Shown here in pieces: positions 1 to 10,976 of a stretch of 64,000 nt of DNA (position 1 is its first letter; each line of letters starts with the position of its first letter). The stretch is from positions 1,550,001-1,614,000 of the forward strand of contig OY744464.1 of the NCBI GenBank assembly GCA_963556145.1, given 5' to 3'. The DNA is from Hygrocybe punicea. Its lineage: Eukaryota > Basidiomycota > Agaricomycetes > Agaricales > Hygrophoraceae. Under the pieces are notes generated by a model. It saw only the letters and a list, made by a program, of their open reading frames with translations, searched no databases and was not told the origin of the DNA. The position numbers and the translations under genes were made by a program.

Positions 1-422
1 AATGAGACAGGACAATAAAAAGAAAAGAAAGGGAATTTCGTGCCTGGTCCGAAACGCGCAAACGCACAAATAATAAAAGTGCTAACCACTCACTTGATAT
101 TAAACAAAATTTACGAGAAACGACTAAGCACTGAATGTTCCCTTCTCCACCCTCGACCGTTCATTTGCAGTTATCGCCTTGTGCTGAAACTGAGAGCGGT
201 TTATTCTCAACCAATGAGCAGAATACAGAACCGCTAGAAATGGATCACGGATGTTACTGTATACAAAAAAGTCCAAGGATAAAATACAAATATACACCTT
301 CGTCACCAGAATTGTCGTTTCAAAATTACTAGTGTGTCACCCTAGAAACTCCTTGTTAGTCTGTGTTACATCTGTCAGCACAGAAATCAACTGTACTCAC
401 CTCAACATCCGACAAATGATGG

Positions 423-699
423 TTAAGAATAGACAACCTCCGTGAATTTCACTGTCAAACTACCTCCAAGTCCCTGCTCCGCCATACGCTCAGTCACACT
501 TGTATACGTGTTGTGTAGTGACGTGAGTCCCATCTTTCCGAGCCCATTCGACGGTGAGGTGCCCACCATAGCGATCGTGGCCGCTCTCTCCATGCCAGCC
601 GATTGGCCTGAAAACAGTAAGTCGATGCCAAAGAAACAGAGGAAACATACCTGATGGAGGCAGCTTCGACACCACATTTCCAGAGGCGTCATATTTCAT
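423..699 (-). CDS. small spliced hypothetical protein
   Basis: Two minus-strand exons can be joined: 699-651 and 607-423, with an intron of 43 bp starting GTATGT and ending TTTCAG. The joined frame reads MKYDASGNVV then KLPPSGQSAGMERAATIAM and ends VVYS followed by TAA. The protein would be about 77 residues, hydrophilic, with no signal peptide or membrane segment. I do not recognise the family. The start is uncertain because the frame remains open upstream to about 726 and another minus frame with MLSLSTIL begins at about 770. It lies 3' of the Plavaka transposase on the same strand. The splice signals and continuous frame are the only evidence that it is real. Confidence 0.35.
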
Positions 700-1184
700 A
701 ATGTTGGTGAAGTGGCGTTTCGGCAAATTTTCGTTTAGCGAGTTGTCTGCTGTAGAGACCGTTCCACAGGATAGTTGAGAGTGACAGCATTGTAGAAAGG
801 TCGAAAGAAAGATGGTGAGTCGAGAGCAAGGTGGTGAATGGAGAGCAAGGTGATAATAGGTAAGAGGAGAAATGAGTCAATAGGTGCTATTAGAGATCAG
901 TATCATACCAATTTTTCCCGCCATTTCAATATGATTTCGAATATAATCGCCAGGTCACCTGTGATGGCGCCAGCTAGCGCGGCGTGTCATCGCCTCGTCC
1001 TCTTTCGAATCAAAATCCGGTGGGCTTGCAGAGTGAAAGATAGACGCACCCGACACCGACGACAATTGATTCAGGTAACTCAAGCACAGACTGCGCTTCC
1101 ACGTCGGGAACAAAGAATGATGGGCGATAATAGGAAACAGGAGCAGATCTCATTTATGAAATATAGACTTGTCCGGTATCAAGG

Positions 1185-4100
1185 TCAGTCATAACTTGTG
1201 AGGTCTAGCTCTCGTAAATCACCATACATCTCCTCCATTGCTAATAGATGATCACTAGAAATGTCCGAGTCATCATCCTCTGCTGCACCACCACCTTCAT
1301 GATCACTGCTATCTGGTTCATCGAAGTCTGAGTTGTCCAGCTCCTCAAACTCTGCCGACAACTCGTCACCCTAGTTCTCCTCATTGCCTTCACCATTTTC
1401 ATCACCTTGCAACACACCGGAGTTGCCAGCACCGTGTCAAGATTCCTGTGTTGGACCTTCGTTCATGTCTGCATCCTGCATGCATCTTTCTCCGACCTGG
1501 GAATGGGAAGCGAATGTATGGCTGTAGACATGTCCCACAGCATGACCCCAGTGGTATCGCATTACCATGTCACGATCAGCGAAGCTGCAATCCTATGTTC
1601 AACCACCTCAACAAAAGAAAGCCAATGACTCCACTCACCGGTTCACATAGTACATTTGCCAATCGTTAACATCGCTTGCGCATCCTGAGATCCCCACTCC
1701 GTCTGGGTGGCGCTGCCCGCTGGCAAATCATGGGATGAGATGACACGAACGTAGAATATGGGCAGGATCAACGAAACCAAATGCTTCCTCGTCATGTAGG
1801 CTTGGAAATTGTAAACGATCAAGCTGGCCAGCGTCCCAGCCAGTCTGCACTGATACTTCCCTGATATTCTCAAGCCACCGTACCCACAGAAACTCCATGC
1901 AGCAAGGACGATAATCCAGCATTCCAGGGCCAGTATATATGATGTTGACGTGATATATACCCAGAATACGAGCATATTTATATTGGTGAACGGAAGAGTT
2001 GGGGTGATCTCGCAAATCGGAAAGTAGCATGACGTCACGGTGGTTGGTATTGGGGTTGAGTGTATCTTGGGCACGTCGCACATCATAGGTTGTATAATTA
2101 ATTCGCAGGATATTATGTTGGTACATTCGATCGCCCTTGAAAATAATGGAATCCAATTCATTCTGAGTGGAGTCGGAATTGATGTAGTCATGGGGCCTGG
2201 TGGACAACGGCGACCAGCCAACTGGCTTTTCAGCATCTAGTGCCACTCTAAGGCGGGGTAATAGATGTTGCTTCAGCTTTGACCAGAACCCCTATTGGAG
2301 AACGGATAAATTACCACCAAGCCACAGCGGTTAAGTTTACCTTGGTAGCGGGATCCCCATCATGTAACTGCAGGAATGATCCAATATGTTGGGGATAATT
2401 CTCCGAGGTACCAATATGATGATGGACTTCCAGGTTTTTGGCTACAAATTCGTTAGGTCTCTCACCCAGAGATCCGTTATCCTTTGCAACCTTCTGACGA
2501 ATACGTCTAATACGACTTTGTCGACGCTTGATTAGAGCCAATTGTTTTACGAAATTCTTTTTACTTGTTCTTTTATAGCTAGCTTTGGGTCTGCGGTGCT
2601 CGAGTTCACCCTGCATTAGTTGAAGATACGCCATTCTTGTTAACCAGCACGAATTCAACAAGCTCACCGGTTCCGAAGAGTGGGAGTCCGTGGTACCATA
2701 TTGCTTGATGGTTTTCACGTAATCGCCAAGCGCATGACCCTTGTATGTCTGTAGGTTAAATACCTTTAGCATGCATTCAGATCGACCTGTGCCCCTGATG
2801 TCGGTTGTACAGGCTGTCGAAGATTGTTTGGTTTGGCGCCATTTCCTAGCCGCCGCCTCTCGTTTCAATTCACGAGTCTGGTATGCAGAGAATGTCCCAG
2901 CTTGGACGTCACGAAGCTGCTGCCCAAGGATAGTCATTTTATTGTTGAGAAAGCTGAGTGTGATGTCAGTGTGCATACGAAGTTTCGCAAGGCCATGCCA
3001 ATGTGCAAAGTGGAACAGGAGTTGAAGGACAGCAGTGTTGTGGGGTTCTGGTAATAAATCTTCAAATACTGGAATCGCGCACTTGGAAATGTAGAGGAGT
3101 TCGCATGATGTAAATGAAGCATAAACTGATGCTATCTATTCACCTGCAGAAAATCTTCATAATTCCTTGCTGCCATTTTCTTCAAATCTGATGAATTTGA
3201 GGAGAATCGCCTGATTGTATCCCTACCAAACGTGGGAACAAGCCTAAAGCTGGGGAAGCTGTCAGTTACTGATATTTTGCTGAGGAATGTGTGCAACTTA
3301 TGACTTGCCGGCAGTCCAGTTCGTGCAATAAATTTTCGTCCACGGATTCCAAAATATGGAGTAGATGGATGAAGAGGGCCTTCCAGACTCCCAGTTCGAT
3401 CTTGTGCAGAAGGTCAATTAGGAAGATTGAGAACAGATTAAAACCGAACAAGGACAGCCTGTCCGAAAATGCATTCTAGAACCGGAATTTAGATTTTTTG
3501 GCGACGGAAAGGTGAAATATCATACCGATGTTGGAACTAGTGACTCGGGTTTGAGTATACTCTCCACAAACACGCTATTCACTGCCAAGTTCCGTTCGTA
3601 AATGGCATGACGAGCCTTAGACACGATAAGTCTGTAGCGATAATCATCATTGTGAGCCAGTTTCACCCTTCTTCACCGATCACTTGTTGTGCCAACCAAA
3701 TACGCATCCAACAGTGGGATTTTGCAGCATGGACATGCTCCTAAATTTCGGATGCTAGCCATGAGAATCCTGCCTCAAGGTTAGTGTATAGAAAATTGCA
3801 AGATATGCTTTCTTACTTCTCAGGATAGTCGGCTGAATAGGTAAATATCCGGGGATAAAATCGGCGCCAAAGGCCGTCAGGACATTCAATTACGATACCG
3901 TGTTGATAAGCGTCCAAAAATTCATCATCAAGAAGTAACTGCCACTGTTTGTGAGTTAATTCATGGTGACAATGGGTCAACAATTCTCAATTCAACTTCT
4001 TCTTTCCCCTATGCTTGCTGGCAAAGTCTTTAAATGAATCCAGCAGCTTTGGCATAAAACTAGTGATGAGGGCCTAGGCAGCAACCAGACAAGATGCTTA

Positions 4101-4446
4101 CATTCTCAAAATGGGCAACGTGCTGACAGAGGTTGCAGGAAGGCTTGCAACGGCGGTACTTCGATTCATTACCAAAAAACATATACAATGGCCACAACTT
4201 TGCATTTCCAAAGTTTGTTAAGTGAGTAGAGTCAGACCAGAACATCAATGCGACCACAACCCGAGGGAGGTTGCAACCAGGTTCACCAGGCAGACTTTGA
4301 ATTTCGTTATGGGCGTCAATGAATGCCGGGGATGTGTATAACTCACCATGAATACGGATTTCCTCGTGATCCGGGGTAGGTTGCCAGGCGAGCTCGTACG
4401 GCTCATAGTGGAAATGTCGGCTATCATGTGGATTTCCGGGTTTATC
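1185..4446 (-). pseudogene. Plavaka-type transposase, C-terminal half, separated from its N-terminus by a 19-kb insertion
   Basis: This is the distal part of a Plavaka (CACTA-like, CMC superfamily) DNA transposase. Seen on the minus strand in order: HFHYEPYELAWQPTP just after the break, LPRVVVALMFWSD, NAKLWPLYMFFGNESKYRR, FYPRIFTYSADYPEK, an IDLLHKIELGVWKALF block, a VPTFGRDTIRRF block, a basic RTSKKNFVKQLALIKRR stretch, NYTTYDVRRAQDT, ARILGIYHVN, FGFVDP and HLIP, then an acidic tail ending at a TGA at 1,187-1,185. Several short introns with GTAAG/GTATG donors interrupt it. Three in-frame TGA codons occur at 3,989-3,987, 3,675-3,673 and 1,730-1,728, with the frame and family similarity continuing on both sides. 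The gene is therefore inactive as well as split. The N-terminal half lies at 23,485-24,596 in the same orientation. Family assignment is from remembered motif order and should be confirmed with the Plavaka Pfam profile. Confidence 0.88.
4440..4446. repeat. left target-site duplication of the 19-kb element (GTTTATC)
   Basis: The 7 bases GTTTATC sit directly outside the left terminal inverted repeat and recur exactly at 23,485-23,491, directly outside the right one. Using one copy as the junction puts the two Plavaka halves into one continuous reading frame (VIRDK followed by PGNPHD). The match does not extend to 8 bases on either side. Confidence 0.85.
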
Positions 4447-4479
4447 CACACCTTACAGCATATCTTTTCCACAAGACAT

Positions 4480-5570
4480 GGCTCAGCTGAGATGGACAAT
4501 TCCCACTCTGAGTGGGCCAGCCAATCTTGGCCAACCAATATCTTTCTCCAGGGGAGATGGCTTGGCCGAGGGGTCTATGTTCTGAGGGACATGAGTTGGC
4601 CAAAGCAGGGGGATATATTGGCCAACCGGTCTGGGTATTTTGGCTAGCCATGGGAGGTGGATTGGCCGACAGGTCTGGGTATTTCGGCTGGCCATGGAAC
4701 ATGGATTGGCTGACTGCCCTGGGTATTTCGGGTGGCCATGGAATGTGGATTGGCCGACAGGTCTGGGTATTTCGGCTGGCCATGGAACATGGATTGGCCA
4801 ATGGGTCTGGGTATTTCGGCTGGCCATGGAGCGTGGATGGGCCGACTGCACTGGGTATGTCAGCTGGCCATGCACCATGGGTTGGCTGACTAGTCTGGGC
4901 ATTTCCGCTGGCCATGGAACATGGATTGGTCGACCACACTGGGTATTTCCACTGGCCATGGAACATGGATTGGCCAACCAGTCTGGGTATTTTGGCTGGC
5001 CATGAAAGGTAGATTGAACAATGGAACTGGGTATTTTGGCTGGCCATGGAAAATGAATTGGCCGACTGCAATAGGTATTTTCGCTGGCCATGGGAGGTGG
5101 ATTGGCCGATCTGTATTGGTATATTGGCTGGCTATGGTGCATGAGTTGGCCAAATCTCTGGGTATATTAGCTGGCTATAGAACTTTAGTTAGCTGAAGCA
5201 GGTGGGTACGCAGGCTGGCCCTAGGAAGGACATGGGCTAATGTTAGGGATATTCCAGTTGTACATGGAACACAAATTGACAACAGTTTGTGGTATATTGG
5301 GCTCACCATAGGACATAGTCATCAAGTCATCATAGGTTGGCCAATCCTCGTTAGTATATTGGCCGATCACACATGGGTCACTTGCTCCTTTGAGTCTTTT
5401 GGCTGCTCATGCGACATGGGTTGGCCAATGTTATGGATACATCAGCTGCCCATGGGGTTAGCCTACACTAGGAATACATTGGCTGGTCATGGGACATGAT
5501 TTAGCTGATCCTATCAAGTCTTTTGTTGGCTGTGGGCCATGGAGTGGCCGGCCTGAGATATATTGGCCAG
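4480..5570. repeat. 43-44-bp minisatellite in the left terminal inverted repeat
   Basis: A degenerate tandem array whose unit reads roughly TCTGGGTATTTCGGCTGGCC followed by ATGGAACATGGATTGGCC. Starts of the TCTGGG motif at 4,630, 4,673, 4,762 and 4,806 give a period of 43-44 bp. Each unit contains TTGGCC/GGCCAA and GGCCATGG half-palindromes. The array becomes irregular after about 5,200. Long ORFs over it in several frames are products of the repeat. The inverted counterpart is at 22,440-23,430. Arrays of this kind next to transposon ends can be transposase-binding sites; that is inference. Confidence 0.85.
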
Positions 5571-6815
5571 CCATGATATGGTTGGCTGACAATCTGACTT
5601 AAGGTTTGGTTGAGGCCGATAACATTCAATACATTCATTCTAAGCCAGTCACAGCTTAACACTACAACAAGTACTGCTACTGTGAATTCACAAACACATC
5701 TGAAAGGACCAAAAGCAAGACCCCAAAGCCATTCAGTCTTGATCTCAAAGGAGGCTCTCCTCCTTCTTGATCCAGACTGACTGACAAAGAAAACACTACC
5801 AAAATCTTTGCAAACACATAACCAAAAATATGTTGACATAAACACTCATATCAACCACACTAAGAACATTACCTGGTCTCAATGTCACTAATGGGAGGCT
5901 TACAAATAATGATGAGGTTTACCTGGTCAAATTTCAATGATGCCACCAGGCCCACTACCAGTAGCTTGCCTGGCAAGGGAATCAGGGGGGTTCTCCTGCT
6001 CTTTCATTCTTGGAGGCCTGTACAGTGGCAAGCAGTACTTTCTGGGGGCCAGACACCAACAGTTGGCACGCAAAGATGCCACAATGTTCATTCAAGTTGA
6101 ATAGCTCAGTTCAAAAAAAGACACTGTCAGTAATGGGATAATACACATTAATCTCTCATCTGCATGCAAACACAGGAGACAGATGAGGATTTTTTGCCAT
6201 CAAAGAATATTGCGATCTCCACTCAAATATTGAAATTATTTTTGTTGTTATTATAAGTCTGAAAAATATTGTAAAAAGTAAGGTTAGTATTCACACCAAA
6301 GATAGTGCAGCAAATTTTAGATTATTTACTCTCCAGATGTTCGGGCACAAAGCCACATGCTTGAATGTCTGGAGACCAAATAGTTTAAAATTTTGCCTGC
6401 ACTGTCTTCAGTGTGAATACCACTTTTAGATAACCTTATTGTTTACAACCTTTTCAGACTTATGATAACAACACAAATAATTTCAATATTTAAGTGGATA
6501 TCGCAATATTCTTTGATGGCAAAAATCCTCATCTGTCTCCTGTGAAACATAACAACGAACATATCACAATAATAAAGTAGTTGGTGAAGTGATGAATATG
6601 AGGGAGGAAATCACATACCAGTTAAGACAATAACACTCCAGAATCTCTGGTTATTGCCTGGTACAATAACCAAGGATCCTGTAGTGTCACCAAAGGTGGT
6701 AGTAGTAGTTGTGAGGTAAGAAGAAAATAACCATGTTTGATGGTCTTGTACTTATTTGTTCATGTGACTTAACGTGTTTGTTGATCACATGTCACAAAGT
6801 GTGATGTCACGTTGG
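5571..6815. repeat. left terminal inverted repeat, non-minisatellite part
   Basis: No gene is supported here. Blocks are inverted copies of the right arm: for example the stretch around 5,690-5,760 containing TTCAGTCTTGATCTCAAAGG corresponds to about 22,270-22,315, and 6,690-6,815 corresponds to about 21,560-21,730. The block is interrupted by the 374-bp MITE described separately. Conservation between the arms without coding potential fits cis-acting terminal DNA. Confidence 0.7.
6171..6544. mobile_element. 374-bp palindromic MITE with AAA duplication, present only in the left arm
   Basis: The segment begins CACAGGAGACAGATGAGG and ends with its reverse complement; the arms pair over most of their length (blocks TTTTGCCATCAAAGAATATT and its complement are exact). 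It is flanked by AAA at 6,168-6,170 and 6,545-6,547. The right arm of the host element around 21,870-21,890 has the uninterrupted sequence (reverse complement GGATGCAAACATACC) where the left arm has GCAAA, the insert, then AAACATAAC. The right arm is thus the empty site. No coding capacity. The superfamily is uncertain; 3-bp duplications occur in PIF/Harbinger and CACTA elements. Confidence 0.8.
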
Positions 6816-7029
6816 GCCGTCCAAACGTTGCATCACACTTGTGACATGTCGCGTCTCATCAATCATGTGACCTGTCGCGTCGCATTAATCATGTGACACG
6901 TGAGTGGTAATAATCATCATATTCCGAGGGCAGGAATCCTGCCCTCGTCTCACTATGTATAATAGGTACAAAATACAATAATAATGATATAATGAGGGCA
7001 GGGAATCACCCTGCCCTCATCTCATTGCT

Positions 7030-7660
7030 GAGCCACCCCGACGGTCGGGTTCATTACCACCGCTGCTGCTGCCATTGCCGTTGTCGTGTCTGCTGCTGCT
7101 GCTGCGGTTCACGCTGCTGGTGCTGCTGGTGCTGCCATTGCCGTTGCTGCTGTCATTGCTGCTGCTGCTGCTGTTGCTGCTGTTGCCGTCGCTGCTGTTG
7201 CTGCCGTCATCGTCGCTGCTGCTGCTGCTGCTGCTACTGTTGCCGTTGTCGTTGTCGTGTCTGCTGTTGCTGGTGCTGCAGTTCGTGCTGCTGCCGTTGC
7301 CGTTGCCGCCATTGCCATTGCCATCGCGGCTGCTGCTGCTGTTCATGCTGCTGGTGCTGCTGCCGTGGCCGGTGCGGCTGCTGTTGCCGTTCCCGGTCCC
7401 GGTCCCGCTGCTGCTGCCGTTCCCGGTCCCGGTCCCGCTGCTGCTGCCGTTCCCGCTCCTGGTCCTGGTCCTGGTCCTGCCGCTGCCTCGCCGTCTTTGT
7501 TGCTGTCCTCATTGTTGTCATTGCCATCCACACTGTCGTCGTTGCCGTCCACACTGTCGTCGTTCCTGTGCTTGCTGTCATCGTTGCCGTCCCCATGATT
7601 GTCGTTCCGGTCCCCTGCTGCTGCTGCTCTTGCCATTGCCATTGCCGTTGCAGGCTTTGC
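7030..7660. repeat. CTG/GCC-type microsatellite, left arm of the 4.1-kb palindrome
   Basis: A long imperfect run of CTG, CCG, TTG and GCC triplets with blocks of GTCCCGGTCCCG. It is open in several frames on both strands (poly-Cys, poly-Leu, poly-Ala, poly-Ser). These frames are products of the triplet repeat. The inverted counterpart is at about 9,830-10,660. Confidence 0.85.
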
Positions 7661-7984
7661 CTCGGCGCAGTAATGACTGCAAGGCATTAGTAGTACATAA
7701 AATAAGCAAAAAATCACTGATGACTTACCGTTGTCATCCTTTTCTTCCTCACCGTCGTCCGCGTCTGGGTCTTCGTCATCTGGGTCTTCGTCATCGTCGA
7801 CCGCGTCCGCATCTGCGTCAACCCCATCTTTGTCTCCGCCAACCCGGTCTCCATCGTCCGCGCCATCGCCATACCGTTGTGGATCCCGTCTCCCATCATT
7901 GTCCTCGTTCTCGTCATTCCAGTCCCCATGTCCGTCATTGCCGTCCCCGTTCTCGTCGCTCCGGTCTGTCATTCCGGTCCCCAT
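7343..7984 (-). CDS. acidic Asp/Asn-repeat ORF, left-arm copy
   Basis: On the minus strand a frame begins with repeated short units such as DRSDENGDGNDG and continues into DDDEDPDDEDPDADDGEE and DDNG. It meets a likely intron starting GTAAGTCATC and ending TTGCAG at about 7,730-7,675, after which the sequence enters Ala/Gly/Pro-rich microsatellite. The right arm (9,346-10,204) has an inverted copy with the same acidic block and the same intron, so the structure was kept by both arms. It has no recognised domain. It could be a real low-complexity protein of the palindromic element or only expanded repeat DNA. Confidence 0.3.
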   Translation of the reverse strand: MGTGMTDRSDENGDGNDGHGDWNDENEDNDGRRDPQRYGDGADDGDRVGGDKDGVDADADAVDDDEDPDDEDPDADDGEEEKDDNGKSSVIFCLFYVLLMPCSHYCAEAKPATAMAMARAAAAGDRNDNHGDGNDDSKHRNDDSVDGNDDSVDGNDNNEDSNKDGEAAAGPGPGPGAGTAAAAGPGPGTAAAAGPGPGTATAAAPATAAAPAA

Positions 7985-8271
7985 TCCATTCTCATCGTTG
8001 CCATCCCCCCTCTCTTCGTTCCCGTCCTCGTTGTTGTCGTTCCGGTCCTCGTTGTCACCGTTCCGGGAACCATGGTTGTTGCCCTCTTATGGGCCTCGTG
8101 TCGTTGGCTGTCGATGTTGATGTGGTAATGTTGGTGGTCATCTGACGTGACGTTGCCGGAAAAGACCTAAAAAGTACGTGGAATTAGTTAATAAAAATAA
8201 ATCAAACAAACTTAAAATGAAACTTAGCCTGGTGCTCTTCCGCACCCTTGTGTCTGTGATCGTGGTTGCAA

Positions 8272-9157
8272 AGAAAGAGTGATGTGGCTTGAACTCGCGC
8301 GAGAATTTCAACTGGCGTTTGCCGATTTCCTAAACGGGGCTGAATTGCCATATTGGTACAGGTGGCTGGATTTTCTTATTGCTATTACATGCTGTATAAC
8401 ACCTCAATGGCCAGGGCAAGACCCTGAAGGGATGTAGGTATCCCATACCCACAAGTATGGTAAATTTTGTATTTTATTTGAACCTACAGAGAGAGCTATT
8501 CACAATGTATTTGAGCCCTCTGCCAAAATTGGACCCTTAAACACCGAACTTTGCGAGTATACATCTAGAAAATCTAAAATTAATTCTAGCAGTACTAGGT
8601 GAAGTGTGCTTCATTGTTACAATAAGTGCCTGGCAGTTAGTAGTCCAGGAAATGTGTTGTAGGACAAATGTGTGTGGAACTTCACATTAATAAATTATTG
8701 GCTGTTCAATCAAAGTCCCGTTATTTGGATTCAAGTCATGCAACTCACAGCTTTACCATTTGTTGGCTACAGCACATTTCCTGGACTACTAACTGCCAGG
8801 CACTTATTGTAACAATGAAGCACACTTCACCTAGTACTGCTAGAATTAATTTTAGATTTTCTAGATGTATACTCACAAAGTTCGGTGTTTAATGGTCCAA
8901 TTTTGGCAGAGGGCTCAAATACATTGTGAATAGCTCTCTCTGTAGGCTCAAATAAAATACAAAATTTACCATACTTGTGGGTATGGGATACCTACATCCC
9001 TTCAGGGTCTTGCCCTGGTTATTGAGGTGTTATACAGCATGTAATAGCAATAAGAAAATCCAGCCACCTGTACCAATATGGCAATTCGGCCCCGTTTAGG
9101 AAATCGGCAAACGCCAGTTGAAATTCTCGCGCGAGTTCAAGCCACGTCACTCTTCAT
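8272..9157. repeat. central hairpin of the 4.1-kb palindrome (arms of about 397 bp)
   Basis: Arms 8,272-8,668 and 8,757-9,157 are almost exact inverted copies around a loop of about 90 bp. The few differences include GATGTGG against GACGTGG, GGCTGAA against GGCCGAA, and GCGAG against GTGAG, all of which are CpG against TpG. There is no coding potential. A transcript through it would form a long double-stranded RNA. Confidence 0.9.
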
Positions 9158-9345
9158 CTCGACTTTGATGAGCACGTAGCTTAAGTTTTCATTTTATGTT
9201 TCTTTTGTTTACTCTACTAACTCATTCCACATAGTTTTTAGGTCTTTTCTGCCAACGTCGCGTCAGACGACCATGACAACTGTCACACCAACAGCAACAC
9301 CAGGACGGAAGCCAACGACGCGACGCCCATAACAGAAGGACACGG

Positions 9346-10204
9346 ATGATGACCGTGAACGTGATGGGTCCGGGAAAGGCTACGTGGCGGGGTCGAACGA
9401 GGCCCAGAATGACGATGGGGGCGGCAAACTACGCAGGGGACCGGAATGACGAGAACGGAGACCGGAGCGACGAGAACAGGGTCTGGAACATTGACAACGG
9501 GGACCGGAAACACGGCAACGGGGATGGCAATGACAGCGGAGACCGGAACGACGAGAACAGAGATGGCAATGATGGACACGGGGACCGGAACAACGAGAAC
9601 AAGGACGACGATGAGAGACGGGAACCACATTGGTATGGGGACGGCGCGGACGATGGAGCCCAGGTCGGTGGAGACACAGACGGGGACGACCCAGATGCGG
9701 ATGTGGTTGACGACGACGAAGACCCAGACGCGGATGACGACGACGAAGAAATGGATGACAACGGTAAGTCGTCTGTATTTTTTCTTATTTTATGTACTAG
9801 TCAAATTATGCTTTTCAGTTGTTACTGCGCCGGCAGCAGCAACAGGACTGGCAGCACAGCGGCAACAGCACCCACGGCAGTGGCAGCAGCAATGGCAGCA
9901 ACGGCAACAGCAGCCGAAGCAGCAGCAGGACCGGGACCATGAACAGGAGCAGCAGTGTAACCGGGTCCAGGAACGGCAGCAGCAGCAGGACCAGGACCAG
10001 GACCAGGAACGGCAGCGGCAGCGGGACCATGACCATGAACGGCAGCAGCAACATAACCGGGTCCGGGAACGACAGCAGCAGCAGGACCCGGACCGGGAAT
10101 GGCAGCAGCAGTGGGACCAGGACCAGGAACGGCAACGGCAGCAGCGACGGCAACGGCAGCAGCGATGGCAATGGCAGCAGCGACGGCAACGGCAGCAGCA
10201 GTAG
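9346..10204 (+). CDS. acidic Asp/Asn-repeat spliced ORF, right-arm copy
   Basis: Exon 1 runs to 9,763 and encodes units such as GDRNDENRDGNDG followed by DDDEDPDADDDDEE and DDNG. A 55-bp intron (9,764-9,818) has the donor GTAAGT and ends TTTTCAG. The next exon starts VVTAPAAATGLAAQ and becomes Gln/Arg-rich in the triplet repeat, ending at a stop at 10,202-10,204. A second intron-like segment (GTAAGT at about 10,323 to TTGCAG before 10,376) follows in another frame and resembles the first, suggesting an exon-intron duplication. Start uncertain. No known domain. The inverted copy in the left arm has the same acidic block and intron. Confidence 0.3.
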
Positions 10205-10660
10205 CAGCAACGGCAGTGGCAGCAACGGCAATGGCAACGGCAGCAACAGCAAGGGCAGCAGCAGCAGCGACAGGCAGCAGCAGACACGGACGACGGCGAC
10301 GAAGAAAAGGATGACATGTATGGTAAGTCATCAGTGTTTTTTTGCTTATTTTATGTACTACTACTACCTTGCAGTTGTTACTGCACCAAGATGAAGCCTG
10401 CAGCCGCAATGGCAACGGCAATGGCAACGGCAATGGCAGCAGCAGCCCGAACAGCACCAGCAGCAGCGGCAGCAATGGCAATGGCAGCAGCAGTGGGAAC
10501 GGCTGGAGTGGCAGCAGCAGCCGCAATGGCAATGGCAACATCAGCAGCAGCAGCAACGGCAATGGCAGCAACAGCAGCAGCAGCAATGGCAACGGCAGCA
10601 GCAGCAGCAGCGGGAACGGCAGCAGCAGCGACGGCAACGGTGGTCATGAACCCAACCGTC
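9830..10660. repeat. CAG/GGC-type microsatellite, right arm of the 4.1-kb palindrome
   Basis: Imperfect CAG, GGC, CAA and ACC triplets with blocks such as GGACCAGGACCAGG. It is the inverted counterpart of 7,030-7,660. Open frames on both strands (poly-Gln, poly-Ala, poly-Ser, poly-Leu) follow from the repeat. Confidence 0.85.
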
Positions 10661-10924
10661 GGGGTGGATCAGTGATGAGACGAGGGCAGGGAATCACCCT
10701 GCCCTCGTCATATCGTTATCATGATTTTTCTTTTGTATTATACATAGTGAGACGAGGGCAAGGTGATTCCCTGCCCTCATCGTATCATTATTTTTTTTAT
10801 TTTGTACCTATTATATATAGTGAGATGAGGTCAGGAATATGACTCGCATGTCACATGATTATTGAGACGCGACATGTCACAAATGTGATGTAACGTTTGG
10901 ATGGCACCTGACCTTCCCACAATA

Positions 10925-10976
10925 AGAGCCTAACGATAGTGGCTGATCACGAGTCTCAGCCACTATCGTTAGGCTC
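10925..10976. repeat. perfect short hairpin in the left terminal repeat
   Basis: AGAGCCTAACGATAGTGGCT is followed, after a short spacer with GATCACGAGTCT, by its exact complement. The right arm has the same hairpin at 21,495-21,546 with one base changed. Conserved hairpins in terminal repeats are candidate protein-binding or cleavage-related structures; that role is inference. Confidence 0.8.

Larger units (their letters stand above)
6816..10905. mobile_element. 4.1-kb palindromic element nested in the left arm of the 19-kb transposon
   Basis: Outer ends GCCGTCCAAACGTTGCATCA (6,816) and its inverted counterpart ending at 10,905 pair. Inside, a second inverted pair follows (6,920-7,050 versus 10,640-10,830, both containing GAGGGCAGGGAATCACCCTG), then GCN-rich microsatellite arms, then inverted coding-like segments, then a nearly perfect central hairpin (8,272-9,157). 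The whole element is one large imperfect palindrome. The right arm of the host transposon lacks it: there GCCGTCCAA runs directly into CACCTGACC. No transposase domain is visible, so it is either non-autonomous or of an unrecognised type. I could not define a clean target-site duplication. Confidence 0.75.

Noticed and set aside
4442..5142. Overlapping ORFs of about 200 codons with repeated GQPKYPD or GWPWNVDW text
   Set aside because: They come from the 43-44-bp minisatellite. Equivalent ORFs exist in several frames and in the inverted arm, and the period is not consistently a multiple of three.
4480..5570. CRISPR-like array
   Set aside because: Units are contiguous and degenerate without unique spacers, lie in a eukaryotic transposon terminus, and have no cas genes nearby.
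6992..7690. Long ORF reading as a Cys-rich protein, with overlapping poly-Leu, poly-Ala and poly-Ser frames
   Set aside because: All frames on both strands are open because the DNA is a CTG/GCC triplet repeat; the composition follows the repeat phase and there are no other coding signs.
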